NCBI GenBank assembly: GCA_023391185.1
Contig: JAEWBI010000049.1
Coordinates: forward strand, 1 to 12,216
Origin: Bacillota bacterium
GTDB taxonomy: Bacteria > Bacillota_I > Bacilli_A > RF39 > UBA660
DNA length: 12,216 nucleotides
Direction: 5' to 3'
Part shown: positions 6,375-12,216 of the stretch, one piece after another
Layout of the letters: each line of letters opens with the position of its first letter
How positions within the stretch are numbered: position 1 is the first letter of the stretch
Position numbers and translations under genes: made by a program
Notes under the pieces: generated by a model
Database searches by the model: none
The model's input: only the letters and a program-made list of their open reading frames with translations
What the model was told of the DNA's origin: nothing

Positions 6375-7732
6375 ATTTGTATATTATTATTTCTACCAGT
6401 TCCTATTTCTATATCTGGTTTTACACTTGGACCATGATAATCGCTACCACCAGTTTCATATAAACTAAGCTCATCTCTTAATCTTCTTAAAATATTTCTA
6501 TATTCTTCAGACTGATTACTATGACAAATCTCAATAGCATCTAGCCCCAGACTTTTTAAATAAATTAATTCATTTCTTAATTCTTCATAGTCCATTTCTA
6601 AAGTTATCGGATGAGCAAGTGATATATATGCACCAGCCTCCTTTAGAACTTCAATACATTCCTCTTTAGATGTTGTTATTCTATCATAGTAGGTTTTATT
6701 ATAAGCCTCAACTAAGTATTTTTTAAATGCATCATTATTATCATTAGCATAGCCATATTTTCTTAATAACAAAGCTAAATCTGGTCTACCAATGTTACCT
6801 ATTTTTTCAAATAGATTATTAAGCTCAAATGATGGAATATTTACTCCATATTTATTGTGCATATACTGATACATAAGTTCTATTGATCTAAAAGAATTTC
6901 TCTTTTTATCTTGAAGTAATTTAGAAAGCCTTTCATTATAAATATCCAAGTTATATCCTAATATATGCATTCGCCCTTTAGCAACAGAGGCATTTAATTC
7001 TATACCAGGAATATACATAATGCCTGGCTCACAATATCCATCTAACTTCATACAACCAAGAACAGTATCATGATCAGTGATAGAAAACACTTTAATTCCA
7101 GCCTGTTTTACCTTTTTAGCAATTTCTTCTGGTTCATAGTCACCATCTGAATAACATGAATGAATATGCATGTCTATTAGTTTGTCATTACTGTTATAGT
7201 CAATGATATTAGCGTTTTTAAACTCGTCTAATACCTTTATTAATTCTTCATCATAGTATTTTTTACGTGGATTAATTGAATTATTATTACTAATAAAACT
7301 AGATATTTTATTAATATCCACAAATTCTGAAGTTAAGTTACACTTCTTTTCATTTAGAGTAAGACTTCTTTGTTCTTTACAAATATTACTATTACTTCTT
7401 ACATAAAAGTAACTTGTTTCAACTAATTTATTAATTTTATAACTACTATCTCTTCTAGGATAATTTCTAACATAATTTTTTGTTATTACTAGTGGTTTTA
7501 TCTCATCAGGTTTGATTACTAAACCAGTTTCTTCTCTAATCTCTCTAACTAGTCCTGTAACAATTGTTTCATTATCATCAATTTTTCCACCTGGTAACAT
7601 AAATACTCCGGCGTAATTTTGAAGTAAGATTTGATTTTTATCATTTATAATTATTAAACGACTTTTTTGTTTTCTCTCATTTACCTCATTAGATTGTAAA
7701 TTACCTTCATTAATTATTATCTCTTTTGTCAT
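6338..7732 (-). CDS. Nudix hydrolase fused to a TrpH/YciV-type PHP phosphoesterase
   Basis: A 464-residue two-domain enzyme. Residues about 23-145 are a Nudix domain with a complete Nudix box at 49-71: Gly49, Glu55, then REIREETGL with the metal-binding REXXEE pattern. Residues about 184-446 are a PHP domain with a full metal-site set: HIH at 189-191, Asp196, TDHD at 219-222, Glu245, His256, His374 and GGSDYH at 428-433. The PHP part resembles the TrpH/YciV group, whose E. coli member has been described as a 3',5'-nucleotide bisphosphate phosphatase and 5'-3' exoribonuclease (RNase AM). The family's GRPH/TRTH-like motif reads GRPD (315-318) here. Nudix domains cleave nucleoside diphosphate-X bonds, including 5' triphosphates of RNA, so a combined nucleotide or RNA-end role is possible but unproven. 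ATG 7732 follows GGGAAGTGAAG. Transcribed divergently from a LysR gene, its likely regulator. Confidence 0.88.
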   Translation of the reverse strand: MTKEIIINEGNLQSNEVNERKQKSRLIIINDKNQILLQNYAGVFMLPGGKIDDNETIVTGLVREIREETGLVIKPDEIKPLVITKNYVRNYPRRDSSYKINKLVETSYFYVRSNSNICKEQRSLTLNEKKCNLTSEFVDINKISSFISNNNSINPRKKYYDEELIKVLDEFKNANIIDYNSNDKLIDMHIHSCYSDGDYEPEEIAKKVKQAGIKVFSITDHDTVLGCMKLDGYCEPGIMYIPGIELNASVAKGRMHILGYNLDIYNERLSKLLQDKKRNSFRSIELMYQYMHNKYGVNIPSFELNNLFEKIGNIGRPDLALLLRKYGYANDNNDAFKKYLVEAYNKTYYDRITTSKEECIEVLKEAGAYISLAHPITLEMDYEELRNELIYLKSLGLDAIEICHSNQSEEYRNILRRLRDELSLYETGGSDYHGPSVKPDIEIGTGRNNNIQIKELKLLNKMQN

Positions 7733-7747
7733 ACTTCACTTCCCTAC

Positions 7748-7776
7748 TTGAATTATACCTTATCAACTGTTATAAT
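7748..7776 (+). promoter_or_regulatory. Promoter of the LysR gene
   Basis: TTGAAT (7748-7753), exactly 17 bases, then TATAAT (7771-7776) preceded by TGT as in an extended -10. It overlaps the opposing promoter of the Nudix-PHP gene over almost its whole length. Confidence 0.7.
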
Positions 7777-7780
7777 TAAA
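7752..7780 (-). promoter_or_regulatory. Promoter of the Nudix-PHP gene
   Basis: Minus strand TTTAAT (7780-7775), 17-base spacer, TATAAT (7757-7752), 19 bases before ATG 7732. It lies face to face with the LysR promoter on nearly the same bases, so the two polymerases could not bind together. Confidence 0.6.
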
Positions 7781-7791
7781 ATACAAATATC

Positions 7792-7806
7792 TTATGTCTA
7801 TCATAA
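7792..7806. promoter_or_regulatory. Candidate LysR-type operator (T-N11-A palindrome)
   Basis: TTATG-TCTAT-CATAA is a perfect 5-5 inverted repeat with a 5-base centre and fits the T-N11-A core of LysR-family boxes. Its centre is about 54 bases upstream of the predicted Nudix-PHP RNA start and just downstream of the predicted LysR start. LysR proteins usually activate a divergent target and repress themselves from such a position. Confidence 0.5.
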
Positions 7807-7818
7807 CAGGAGGTTATT

Positions 7819-8706
7819 ATGAATATTAATTTTGAATTATACAATTTATTTTATATTGTAGCAAAAAATAAGAATATTACTAAAGCAAGCAATGAGCTAC
7901 ATATTTCACAACCAGCAATAACAAAACAAATTAAAAACTTAGAAGAAGCTCTTGGCTTTCAACTATTTATTAGAACTAAAAGAGGAGTTATTCTTACCAG
8001 TAATGGTGAAGAAGTTTATAATCAAATTAGGGAAGCAATGAAATACATAAGAAATATTGAAAATATTTCAAATTCTTTAAATAATATAGAAGCAGGTACT
8101 ATTAAGATAGGTACAGGTAAATCTTTAACAAAAGCTTTTTTAATCCCTGTGCTTGAAGTACTTCATAAAAAGTATCCAAATATAAAAGTTGAAATAGCAA
8201 TAGGTCCCACTTGTGAACTTGTTAAGCACTTAAAAGATGGAAAACTAGATTTGTTATTCACAAAATTTCCTTCAAAAAAAGAAACAGGTCTTTCATACGA
8301 TAAAATCGGTGATTTACATGATACTTTCATTTGTAATGGAGATTACAAAGAATTATTAGGTAGAGAAGTTACTTTAAACGAAATTTTAAAATACCCAATT
8401 ATTCTTCCAACTGATTCTTCTGTAACAAGATCACGTTTAAATAAATACTTTAATGATCAGTTTATGAAAATCGACTACAAAATGGAAGTAGCTAGTTTAT
8501 CACTCGTTGAGAATTTTACTAAAATTGGATACGGAATTGGTATAGCTACAAAAGAGTACATCAAAGAAGATTTGAAAAAAAATGAAGTATTTGAAATAAA
8601 TATAAAACCCAAACTTTCAAAAATAGAATATGGAATTACAACATTAGAAAACACATTACTTAGTCCTGCTGCTGAAGAATTTTGTAACTTATTAAAAAAA
8701 CAATAG
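7819..8706 (+). CDS. LysR-family transcriptional regulator
   Basis: A 295-residue protein of normal LysR length. Residues about 4-62 form the winged helix-turn-helix (NITKASNELHISQPAITKQI, then LEEALGFQLFIRTKRGVILT), with the recognition helix around 30-42. A linker helix follows to about 88. The rest (about 90-295) is the two-lobed periplasmic-binding-like effector domain, with typical wording such as GTIKIGTG and, near the end, a GIGIATKEY stretch. The effector is not deducible. AGGAGG lies 7 bases before ATG 7819 after a leader of about 35 bases, longer than in most genes here and containing a LysR-type palindrome. The divergent Nudix-PHP gene is the obvious regulatory target. The gene ends in a strong terminator. 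Confidence 0.93.
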   Translation: MNINFELYNLFYIVAKNKNITKASNELHISQPAITKQIKNLEEALGFQLFIRTKRGVILTSNGEEVYNQIREAMKYIRNIENISNSLNNIEAGTIKIGTGKSLTKAFLIPVLEVLHKKYPNIKVEIAIGPTCELVKHLKDGKLDLLFTKFPSKKETGLSYDKIGDLHDTFICNGDYKELLGREVTLNEILKYPIILPTDSSVTRSRLNKYFNDQFMKIDYKMEVASLSLVENFTKIGYGIGIATKEYIKEDLKKNEVFEINIKPKLSKIEYGITTLENTLLSPAAEEFCNLLKKQ

Positions 8707-8730
8707 TTTTCCACAATTCTATTGTTTTTT
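8695..8730. terminator. Intrinsic terminator of the LysR gene, possibly bidirectional
   Basis: Twelve-base perfect stem AAAAAACAATAG with CTATTGTTTTTT. The 12-base loop contains the first TTTTCCACA repeat. The TAG stop is the end of the left arm. A-runs on the left and T-runs on the right would let it also stop the convergent minus-strand transcript. Confidence 0.8.
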
Positions 8731-8837
8731 TATTGTAAATAAGTACTTTTGTTCTCTTTTTCCACAAAAATGTTACTTTTTTCCACATTATAATTAATAA
8801 TTAGATATATTTTTTAATAAACGAAACTTTTTCCACA
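8707..8837 (+). repeat. Four-copy TTTTCCACA cluster matching the DnaA-box consensus
   Basis: Identical nonamers at 8707-8715, 8758-8766, 8779-8787 and 8829-8837, all in the same orientation. Start-to-start distances are 51, 21 and 50 bases, close to whole helical turns (5, 2 and 5). TTTTCCACA fits the relaxed DnaA-box pattern TT(A/T)TNCACA. Copies three and four are longer repeats, each followed by (A)TATAATTA. The stretch between them (8788-8828) is almost pure A/T. The region is the gap between convergent genes, where no promoter elements are needed; no gene was found in it. Whether DnaA binds is inference. Confidence 0.6.
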
Positions 8838-8843
8838 ATATAA

Positions 8844-9260
8844 TTATATATTCTTTATTACTATAAAGTGCATTATAGTTAAAATGATCATTAAAATAAA
8901 TATGATAAAAAATAATTTTAGAACTATTTTAGTTTTAAGTAGTAATAATACTATAATTGAATCTACGCCTTCTCCTGTGACCAATACATTATCTTTAATA
9001 TATACGCATCTTTTTCCATAACTTAAATTAACTTGATCTTTTCTTTTACCTTTAACATAATCAATATAGTTACCATCAGCATTAGAAATAATAGTAATAA
9101 CTCTTTTATAATTTCTTCCAAAAATTTTTTTCTCATAGTTTACTTTTTGACTTGCAATAAAATCATATGTTCCTACAAAGTCTTTTTGAGACATACTAAA
9201 CACCTTAAATACTTTACAATTTAGACCATTTTTCATATTATCAACTACTATATTACTCAT
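8844..9260 (-). CDS. Hypothetical tail-anchored membrane protein
   Basis: A 138-residue protein I do not recognise. Residues 1-100 look soluble, mixed charge and beta-rich (KRVITIIS, then GNYIDYVKGKRKDQVNLSYGKR). Residues about 102-134 are strongly hydrophobic with one Lys-containing break (LLLLKTKIVLKLFF), giving one membrane helix or a tight hairpin near the C-terminus, followed by IKNI. No signal peptide is present, so the soluble part is probably cytoplasmic. ATG 9260 is preferred to ATG 9266: AGGA stands 8 bases before the former and only 2 before the latter. It has its own extended -10 and follows a terminator, so it is a single-gene unit. Its stop lies 6 bases from the last TTTTCCACA repeat. 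Confidence 0.6.
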   Translation of the reverse strand: MSNIVVDNMKNGLNCKVFKVFSMSQKDFVGTYDFIASQKVNYEKKIFGRNYKRVITIISNADGNYIDYVKGKRKDQVNLSYGKRCVYIKDNVLVTGEGVDSIIVLLLLKTKIVLKLFFIIFILMIILTIMHFIVIKNI

Positions 9261-9288
9261 AATCATTTTCCTATCTTATTCTAAGAAT

Positions 9289-9297
9289 ATTATAACA
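9289..9297 (-). promoter_or_regulatory. Extended -10 promoter of the tail-anchored protein gene
   Basis: Minus strand TGTTATAAT with no clear -35. It starts right after the T-run of the preceding terminator, 28 bases before ATG 9260. Confidence 0.5.
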
Positions 9298-9301
9298 TAA
9301 A

Positions 9302-9328
9302 AAAATAGAATTATATTAATTCTATTTT
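9302..9328 (-). terminator. Intrinsic terminator of the 348-residue unknown gene
   Basis: Twelve-base perfect stem (AAAATAGAATTA with TAATTCTATTTT) around a 3-base loop. Seven T follow on the minus strand (9305-9299). The stop codon is within the stem. Confidence 0.75.
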
Positions 9329-10357
9329 GCCATTTTCAATTATTTGTTCATTTACAGGATATTTTTTTTCTTTAATCAATTCATCAATTTTACTATTAAA
9401 TGAATTAACAATATCAATTAAACCTTGAGCACCAATACTATCAATTATTCCATCTAAAATAATTAGATTATCAGTATCATAACGATCTCCATCACATAAT
9501 CTTTTGAATAATTCTTGATAACTATCCTCGGGTACTTTAATAGCTTTTAATAAGAAATCATAGAAAGTTGCATCATATATCTTTTCAAGTGTTTCGGTAT
9601 TCTTCTGATCACTTTCATAAAAACCTAATTCTTCATATTTTAAAAGAGGTATTTTTTTAGTTGCTGAGTATTGATTTATATACTCATTAAATTTAAAAGA
9701 AGTTGGAGATGTAACAACAAAATCTTTTGTCATCTTCTCTGGAACTATCCCAATATTAACTAAATACATACTTAGCGCTTGAGTAGGATCTCCTTTAAAA
9801 GTTATTACATTCATTCTATTAAGTTCCGGATACTTCTTACTAAAAGTCTCCAAATTATCATTTTTTATTAATATTACTGCCTCATTAGTAAGTGTTACTG
9901 CACCAGTAAATAAAGTTGTTTCAGGGCGCATTGATAATATTTTCTCATTAGCTATGTGTTCCTTAAAACTATCAACTATTATATAATTAGTTGCATAATA
10001 ATCTGGATATAATCCATTAATAGCTGCGTAAACAACTGAGACATATTTTGAATTATATGGCATGTATTTTTCTGATTGTAGTTTTAAAGTAGCAAGTTGA
10101 TTATCATCATAATTATCAATTCCATCAACTTTATCAATTCTATCTCTAACTACTATTCCCAATGAGCAATTAGGGTTCTTATACACATATGACTCTTTTC
10201 CAGAAGGAAGAACAGTTCTTTCCTCAGGAAACATATTTGCAGTTATAACAATTTTCAAATTATCTTCATTATATCCATTTTCATTAATTTGATTTCTTAA
10301 TATTTTTAGTTTATCATTATAAACTCTTAATTGATCTTCATTACTTGTATCTATCAT
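9311..10357 (-). CDS. Protein of unknown function, 348 residues
   Basis: I do not recognise this family. The protein is soluble-looking, has no signal peptide or membrane helix, and is mixed alpha/beta by eye. The N-terminal 35 residues are charged and helical. The middle (about 85-205) has hydrophobic strands separated by loops (YVSVVYAAI, TNYIIVDSF, TLFTGAVTLTNEAVILI). The last 100 residues are mostly helical and acidic. No nucleotide-binding loop, HxH metal site or clear catalytic motif could be picked out. ATG 10357 follows GGTGATA and an extended -10 (TGTTATAAT) ending 15 bases upstream. That promoter lies in the 26-base gap after the TIM-barrel gene, and no terminator separates them, so the pair may also be co-transcribed. 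It ends in its own terminator. Conserved pairing with the TIM-barrel gene would be the best clue to its role. Confidence 0.65.
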   Translation of the reverse strand: MIDTSNEDQLRVYNDKLKILRNQINENGYNEDNLKIVITANMFPEERTVLPSGKESYVYKNPNCSLGIVVRDRIDKVDGIDNYDDNQLATLKLQSEKYMPYNSKYVSVVYAAINGLYPDYYATNYIIVDSFKEHIANEKILSMRPETTLFTGAVTLTNEAVILIKNDNLETFSKKYPELNRMNVITFKGDPTQALSMYLVNIGIVPEKMTKDFVVTSPTSFKFNEYINQYSATKKIPLLKYEELGFYESDQKNTETLEKIYDATFYDFLLKAIKVPEDSYQELFKRLCDGDRYDTDNLIILDGIIDSIGAQGLIDIVNSFNSKIDELIKEKKYPVNEQIIENGKIELI

Positions 10358-10372
10358 ATTATCACCACTCTC

Positions 10373-10381
10373 ATTATAACA
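10373..10381 (-). promoter_or_regulatory. Extended -10 promoter of the 348-residue unknown gene
   Basis: Minus strand TGTTATAAT ending 15 bases before ATG 10357, with no recognisable -35. It sits in the short gap behind the TIM-barrel gene. Confidence 0.45.
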
Positions 10382-10383
10382 TA

Positions 10384-11181
10384 TTAATCATAGAAATATT
10401 CATTTATTAAATCAATTGACTTTAAGTATGCAATTACCTTGTCCTCAAAAGAATCATATTTAAAAGTATTAAAATCATATTCCAAAACAAGAGTATTATC
10501 ATATCCTATTATCTTTAAATAAGTTATTCCTTTAATCCACTGAATTTTATTTTTATCAACATCTGTTAAAATTTGATGATCATAAGAATTATAAAATGTA
10601 TGAATATGTACATTTATTAATCTATTTAAAAGAATTTCTTTTAAATCTGTTATTCTTCCATAATCGATAAGTTCATGTCCTATATCATAAGTAAATTTTA
10701 AATCTGGAATTAATTCCAATATAGGAATCAGGTCATCTTTATTTAACCTATCTTGCTCACCTAAATCATTTAAATTTTCTATACTTAAAATTATACTATA
10801 CTTCTTTTGCTTTATATAGCTATTAACTTTATTAAAGAAAGTGATACTATCCTCTATACTTTTTTCTTTAATTTGATTATAAATAGAATGATAAACAATA
10901 TTTATACTTGATTGCATAATATTACTTACTTCACTTACTATATCTAAATACTTAAAATTCTTATCATCTTCATCTAAAGTAATACCATGCATTTGCAGTA
11001 TCAAATTGTTTCTATGAGCTTCAAAAGCAAGATTTCTTAGATAATCAACTTCATTATCATTATTAATATTTATGCATACTTCAAAACCACCAAGATGTGA
11101 TTTTTGCTTTTTTATTATATCAATTAATTCTTTGGGGCTTTTAGACATAAATTTATAATTTATACTCATTAATACTTTCAA
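10384..11181 (-). CDS. Xylose-isomerase-like TIM-barrel protein (AP endonuclease 2 / sugar epimerase superfamily)
   Basis: A 265-residue protein with the strand-end residues of the AP_endonuc_2 TIM-barrel superfamily: QMHG (His65), VYHS (His98), LSIEN (Glu135), TYDIGH (Asp166, His169), VHIH (His192, His194), DH (Asp201, His202) and LEYD (Glu234). These form the usual divalent-metal site, so the enzyme is probably active. The superfamily includes sugar isomerases and epimerases, inosose dehydratases and endonuclease IV. The length fits either epimerase-like members or a diverged endonuclease, and I cannot choose the substrate. An in-frame GTG at 11190 is part of the AGAGGTG ribosome site. TTG 11181, 6 bases after AGGTG, is the better start; ATG 11169 is too far away. 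Preceded by an extended -10 and followed within 26 bases by the unknown 348-residue gene. Confidence 0.8.
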   Translation of the reverse strand: MKVLMSINYKFMSKSPKELIDIIKKQKSHLGGFEVCININNDNEVDYLRNLAFEAHRNNLILQMHGITLDEDDKNFKYLDIVSEVSNIMQSSINIVYHSIYNQIKEKSIEDSITFFNKVNSYIKQKKYSIILSIENLNDLGEQDRLNKDDLIPILELIPDLKFTYDIGHELIDYGRITDLKEILLNRLINVHIHTFYNSYDHQILTDVDKNKIQWIKGITYLKIIGYDNTLVLEYDFNTFKYDSFEDKVIAYLKSIDLINEYFYD

Positions 11182-11201
11182 TATAGTCACCTCTTATTAT
11201 A

Positions 11202-11210
11202 ATTATAACA
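11202..11210 (-). promoter_or_regulatory. Extended -10 promoter of the TIM-barrel gene
   Basis: Minus strand TGTTATAAT (11210-11202), 20 bases before the TTG start. A second TATAAT overlaps downstream at 11201-11196, so the exact -10 is uncertain. Confidence 0.45.
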
Positions 11211-11227
11211 TATAAATAATAACACTA

Positions 11228-11256
11228 AAAAAGACAAATATAATTATTGTCTTTTT
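11228..11256 (-). terminator. Intrinsic terminator of the DMT transporter gene
   Basis: Ten-base perfect stem AAAAAGACAA with TTGTCTTTTT and a 9-base AT loop, with six T on the minus strand. The right arm runs into the gene's TAA stop. It separates the transporter from the TIM-barrel gene. Confidence 0.75.
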
Positions 11257-12142
11257 ATATAACCTCAACTATTCCCAATATTAATATTCCTATAAAAATA
11301 GTAAGTATAGCAATATACTGTAAATAGTTTAATTTTTCTTTCAAAAAAATTCTAGATAGTAAAACAGATAAAGCACTATAGCACGCTATTACAGGGACTG
11401 TTATTACTGAATGAGAAGAAACTGCAAAAACATATGTAAATTGACCAAATGTTTCAAATAAAGCAGCATATATCTTGTTTTTTTCTCTTTCAATCTTAAT
11501 CGGAACATTTTTCTTTTTTAAAAATAGCATTATCACAATTGCATACATAAAGAAAGTATACTCATAAGCTACTAAAGCTACTTCTTCTGTTATTAACTCT
11601 AATTGATCTAAGTAGATGGAATCTAAAAAAGTTCCTAAACCGTCAAAAATACAGTACATAATTGGGAAAAATACTGCCATTATTGTTATATTTTTAAATA
11701 TCTTTTGTCTATTACTTTTATCATAATATACTTCAAATAGAGATAATGAAGTAACTCCAATAAAGACTGTGATTATCCCAATTATTTCTAATTTTGATAA
11801 TGATATATTAAATATTAAACAAAGAAGAATTGAGGTAATAATTCCAGAAGAATTTTGAATAGGAGAAGATATTGAAAGTTCTAAATATTTTAATCCTTTA
11901 TACCCGATAACCATTGATGTAATGTAACATAAAGAAACAGGTAAATATTTTAATATATCAATAATATTTATATTTGTTTTATTCAAAAATAAGTATGCTG
12001 TTGCATGTATTCCCATAATAGTTCCAACTGCTAAACCTGTTTTTAAATGACTATACCTATCGTTTTCATTATTACCTTTTTTATAAAACAAATCAGCAAT
12101 TCCCCAAGCAAAGAAAGTCATAAGTGCATACATAAACCACAT
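11255..12142 (-). CDS. EamA-like drug/metabolite (DMT) superfamily transporter
   Basis: A 295-residue, highly hydrophobic protein with about ten predicted membrane helices arranged as two EamA-like halves (about 1-137 and 152-295). The first helix contains FFAWGIADLFYKKG. Each half ends in the family's typical SSPIQNSSGIITSILL-like or VPVIACYSALSVLLSRIFLKEKL stretch followed by a final helix (IGVTSLSLFEV; ILTIFIGILILG). Such proteins move small metabolites or drugs across the cytoplasmic membrane; the substrate cannot be read from sequence. The GTG at 12151 is part of the AGGTGAT ribosome site, so ATG 12142, 4 bases after it, is the true start. It has its own promoter and terminator and no operon partner in the window. 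Confidence 0.85.
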   Translation of the reverse strand: MWFMYALMTFFAWGIADLFYKKGNNENDRYSHLKTGLAVGTIMGIHATAYLFLNKTNINIIDILKYLPVSLCYITSMVIGYKGLKYLELSISSPIQNSSGIITSILLCLIFNISLSKLEIIGIITVFIGVTSLSLFEVYYDKSNRQKIFKNITIMAVFFPIMYCIFDGLGTFLDSIYLDQLELITEEVALVAYEYTFFMYAIVIMLFLKKKNVPIKIEREKNKIYAALFETFGQFTYVFAVSSHSVITVPVIACYSALSVLLSRIFLKEKLNYLQYIAILTIFIGILILGIVEVI

Positions 12143-12158
12143 TTTTATCACCTATTTA

Positions 12159-12187
12159 ATTCTAACATATTTTTTTTACTGTGGAAA
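12159..12187 (-). promoter_or_regulatory. Promoter of the DMT transporter gene
   Basis: Minus strand TTTCCA (12187-12182), 17-base spacer, TGT, then TAGAAT (12164-12159), ending 16 bases before ATG 12142. The -35 overlaps a one-mismatch copy of the TTTTCCACA repeat (12188-12180). Confidence 0.5.
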
Positions 12188-12216
12188 TAAGAATAATAGA
12201 AAAAGGAAGAACTAAA

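Noticed and set aside
8475..8714. Minus-strand open frame inside the LysR gene, and plus-strand frames at 465-659 and 9033-9224
   Set aside because: Shadows of real genes on the opposite strand without ribosome sites.
12180..12188. One-mismatch copy of the TTTTCCACA repeat (minus strand) at the DMT transporter -35
   Set aside because: Isolated and imperfect; the -35 explains most of it.
1..12216. Mycoplasma-type code with TGA as Trp, suggested by the absence of TGA stops
   Set aside because: Genes are full length under the standard code and Trp is TGG in the cases checked; AT-richness explains the TAA preference.

Overview
The window is very AT-rich DNA from a low-GC Firmicute-type bacterium. 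The standard genetic code fits: Trp is TGG in the genes I checked, ten of the eleven visible stop codons are TAA, one is TAG, and no gene ends in TGA. Compact gene spacing, AGGTGA/GGAGG ribosome sites and the protein types suggest an uncultivated gut-type member of the Bacilli/Mollicutes side of the phylum. That placement is inference; no rRNA or marker gene is present. There are twelve genes, ten on the minus strand, no rRNA or tRNA, no complete mobile element and no CRISPR array. No gene-free stretch exceeds about 140 bases.

Layout. 1-776 (minus, runs off the window): membrane-anchored surface protein with Ig-like domains and the start of an SGNH hydrolase. 807-4174 (minus): a two-gene unit of a PMCA-type calcium P-type ATPase whose stop overlaps the start of a DUF368/PopT undecaprenyl-phosphate translocase. 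4240-4593 (minus): small double-HTH protein resembling a transposase N-terminus. Divergent from it is a prepilin-like gene (4711-5430, plus), which converges on a second prepilin-like gene (5467-6300, minus); the two share one bidirectional terminator. 6338-7732 (minus): a Nudix-PHP fusion, divergent from a LysR regulator (7819-8706, plus) with overlapping promoters and a LysR-type palindrome between them. 8707-8843: convergent intergenic region with four same-orientation TTTTCCACA repeats that match the DnaA-box consensus. 8844-9260 (minus): unknown tail-anchored protein. 9311-11181 (minus): a protein of unknown function behind a xylose-isomerase-like TIM-barrel enzyme. 11255-12142 (minus): EamA/DMT transporter.

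How the genes may work together. The ATPase, PopT-like protein and surface protein form a cell-envelope block in one direction, with no terminator between the last two. The LysR protein probably regulates itself and the Nudix-PHP enzyme. The small HTH protein and the first prepilin share a mirror-image promoter region. The other genes look like independently transcribed metabolic, transport or unknown functions.

Two architectural habits recur. Many genes have an extended -10 promoter (TGTTATAAT or close) with the start codon only about 16 bases downstream and an AGGTGAT ribosome site, implying very short leaders. Six intrinsic terminators have stems that include the stop codon of the gene they end. 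The observation most worth following is the phased DnaA-box cluster at 8707-8837.
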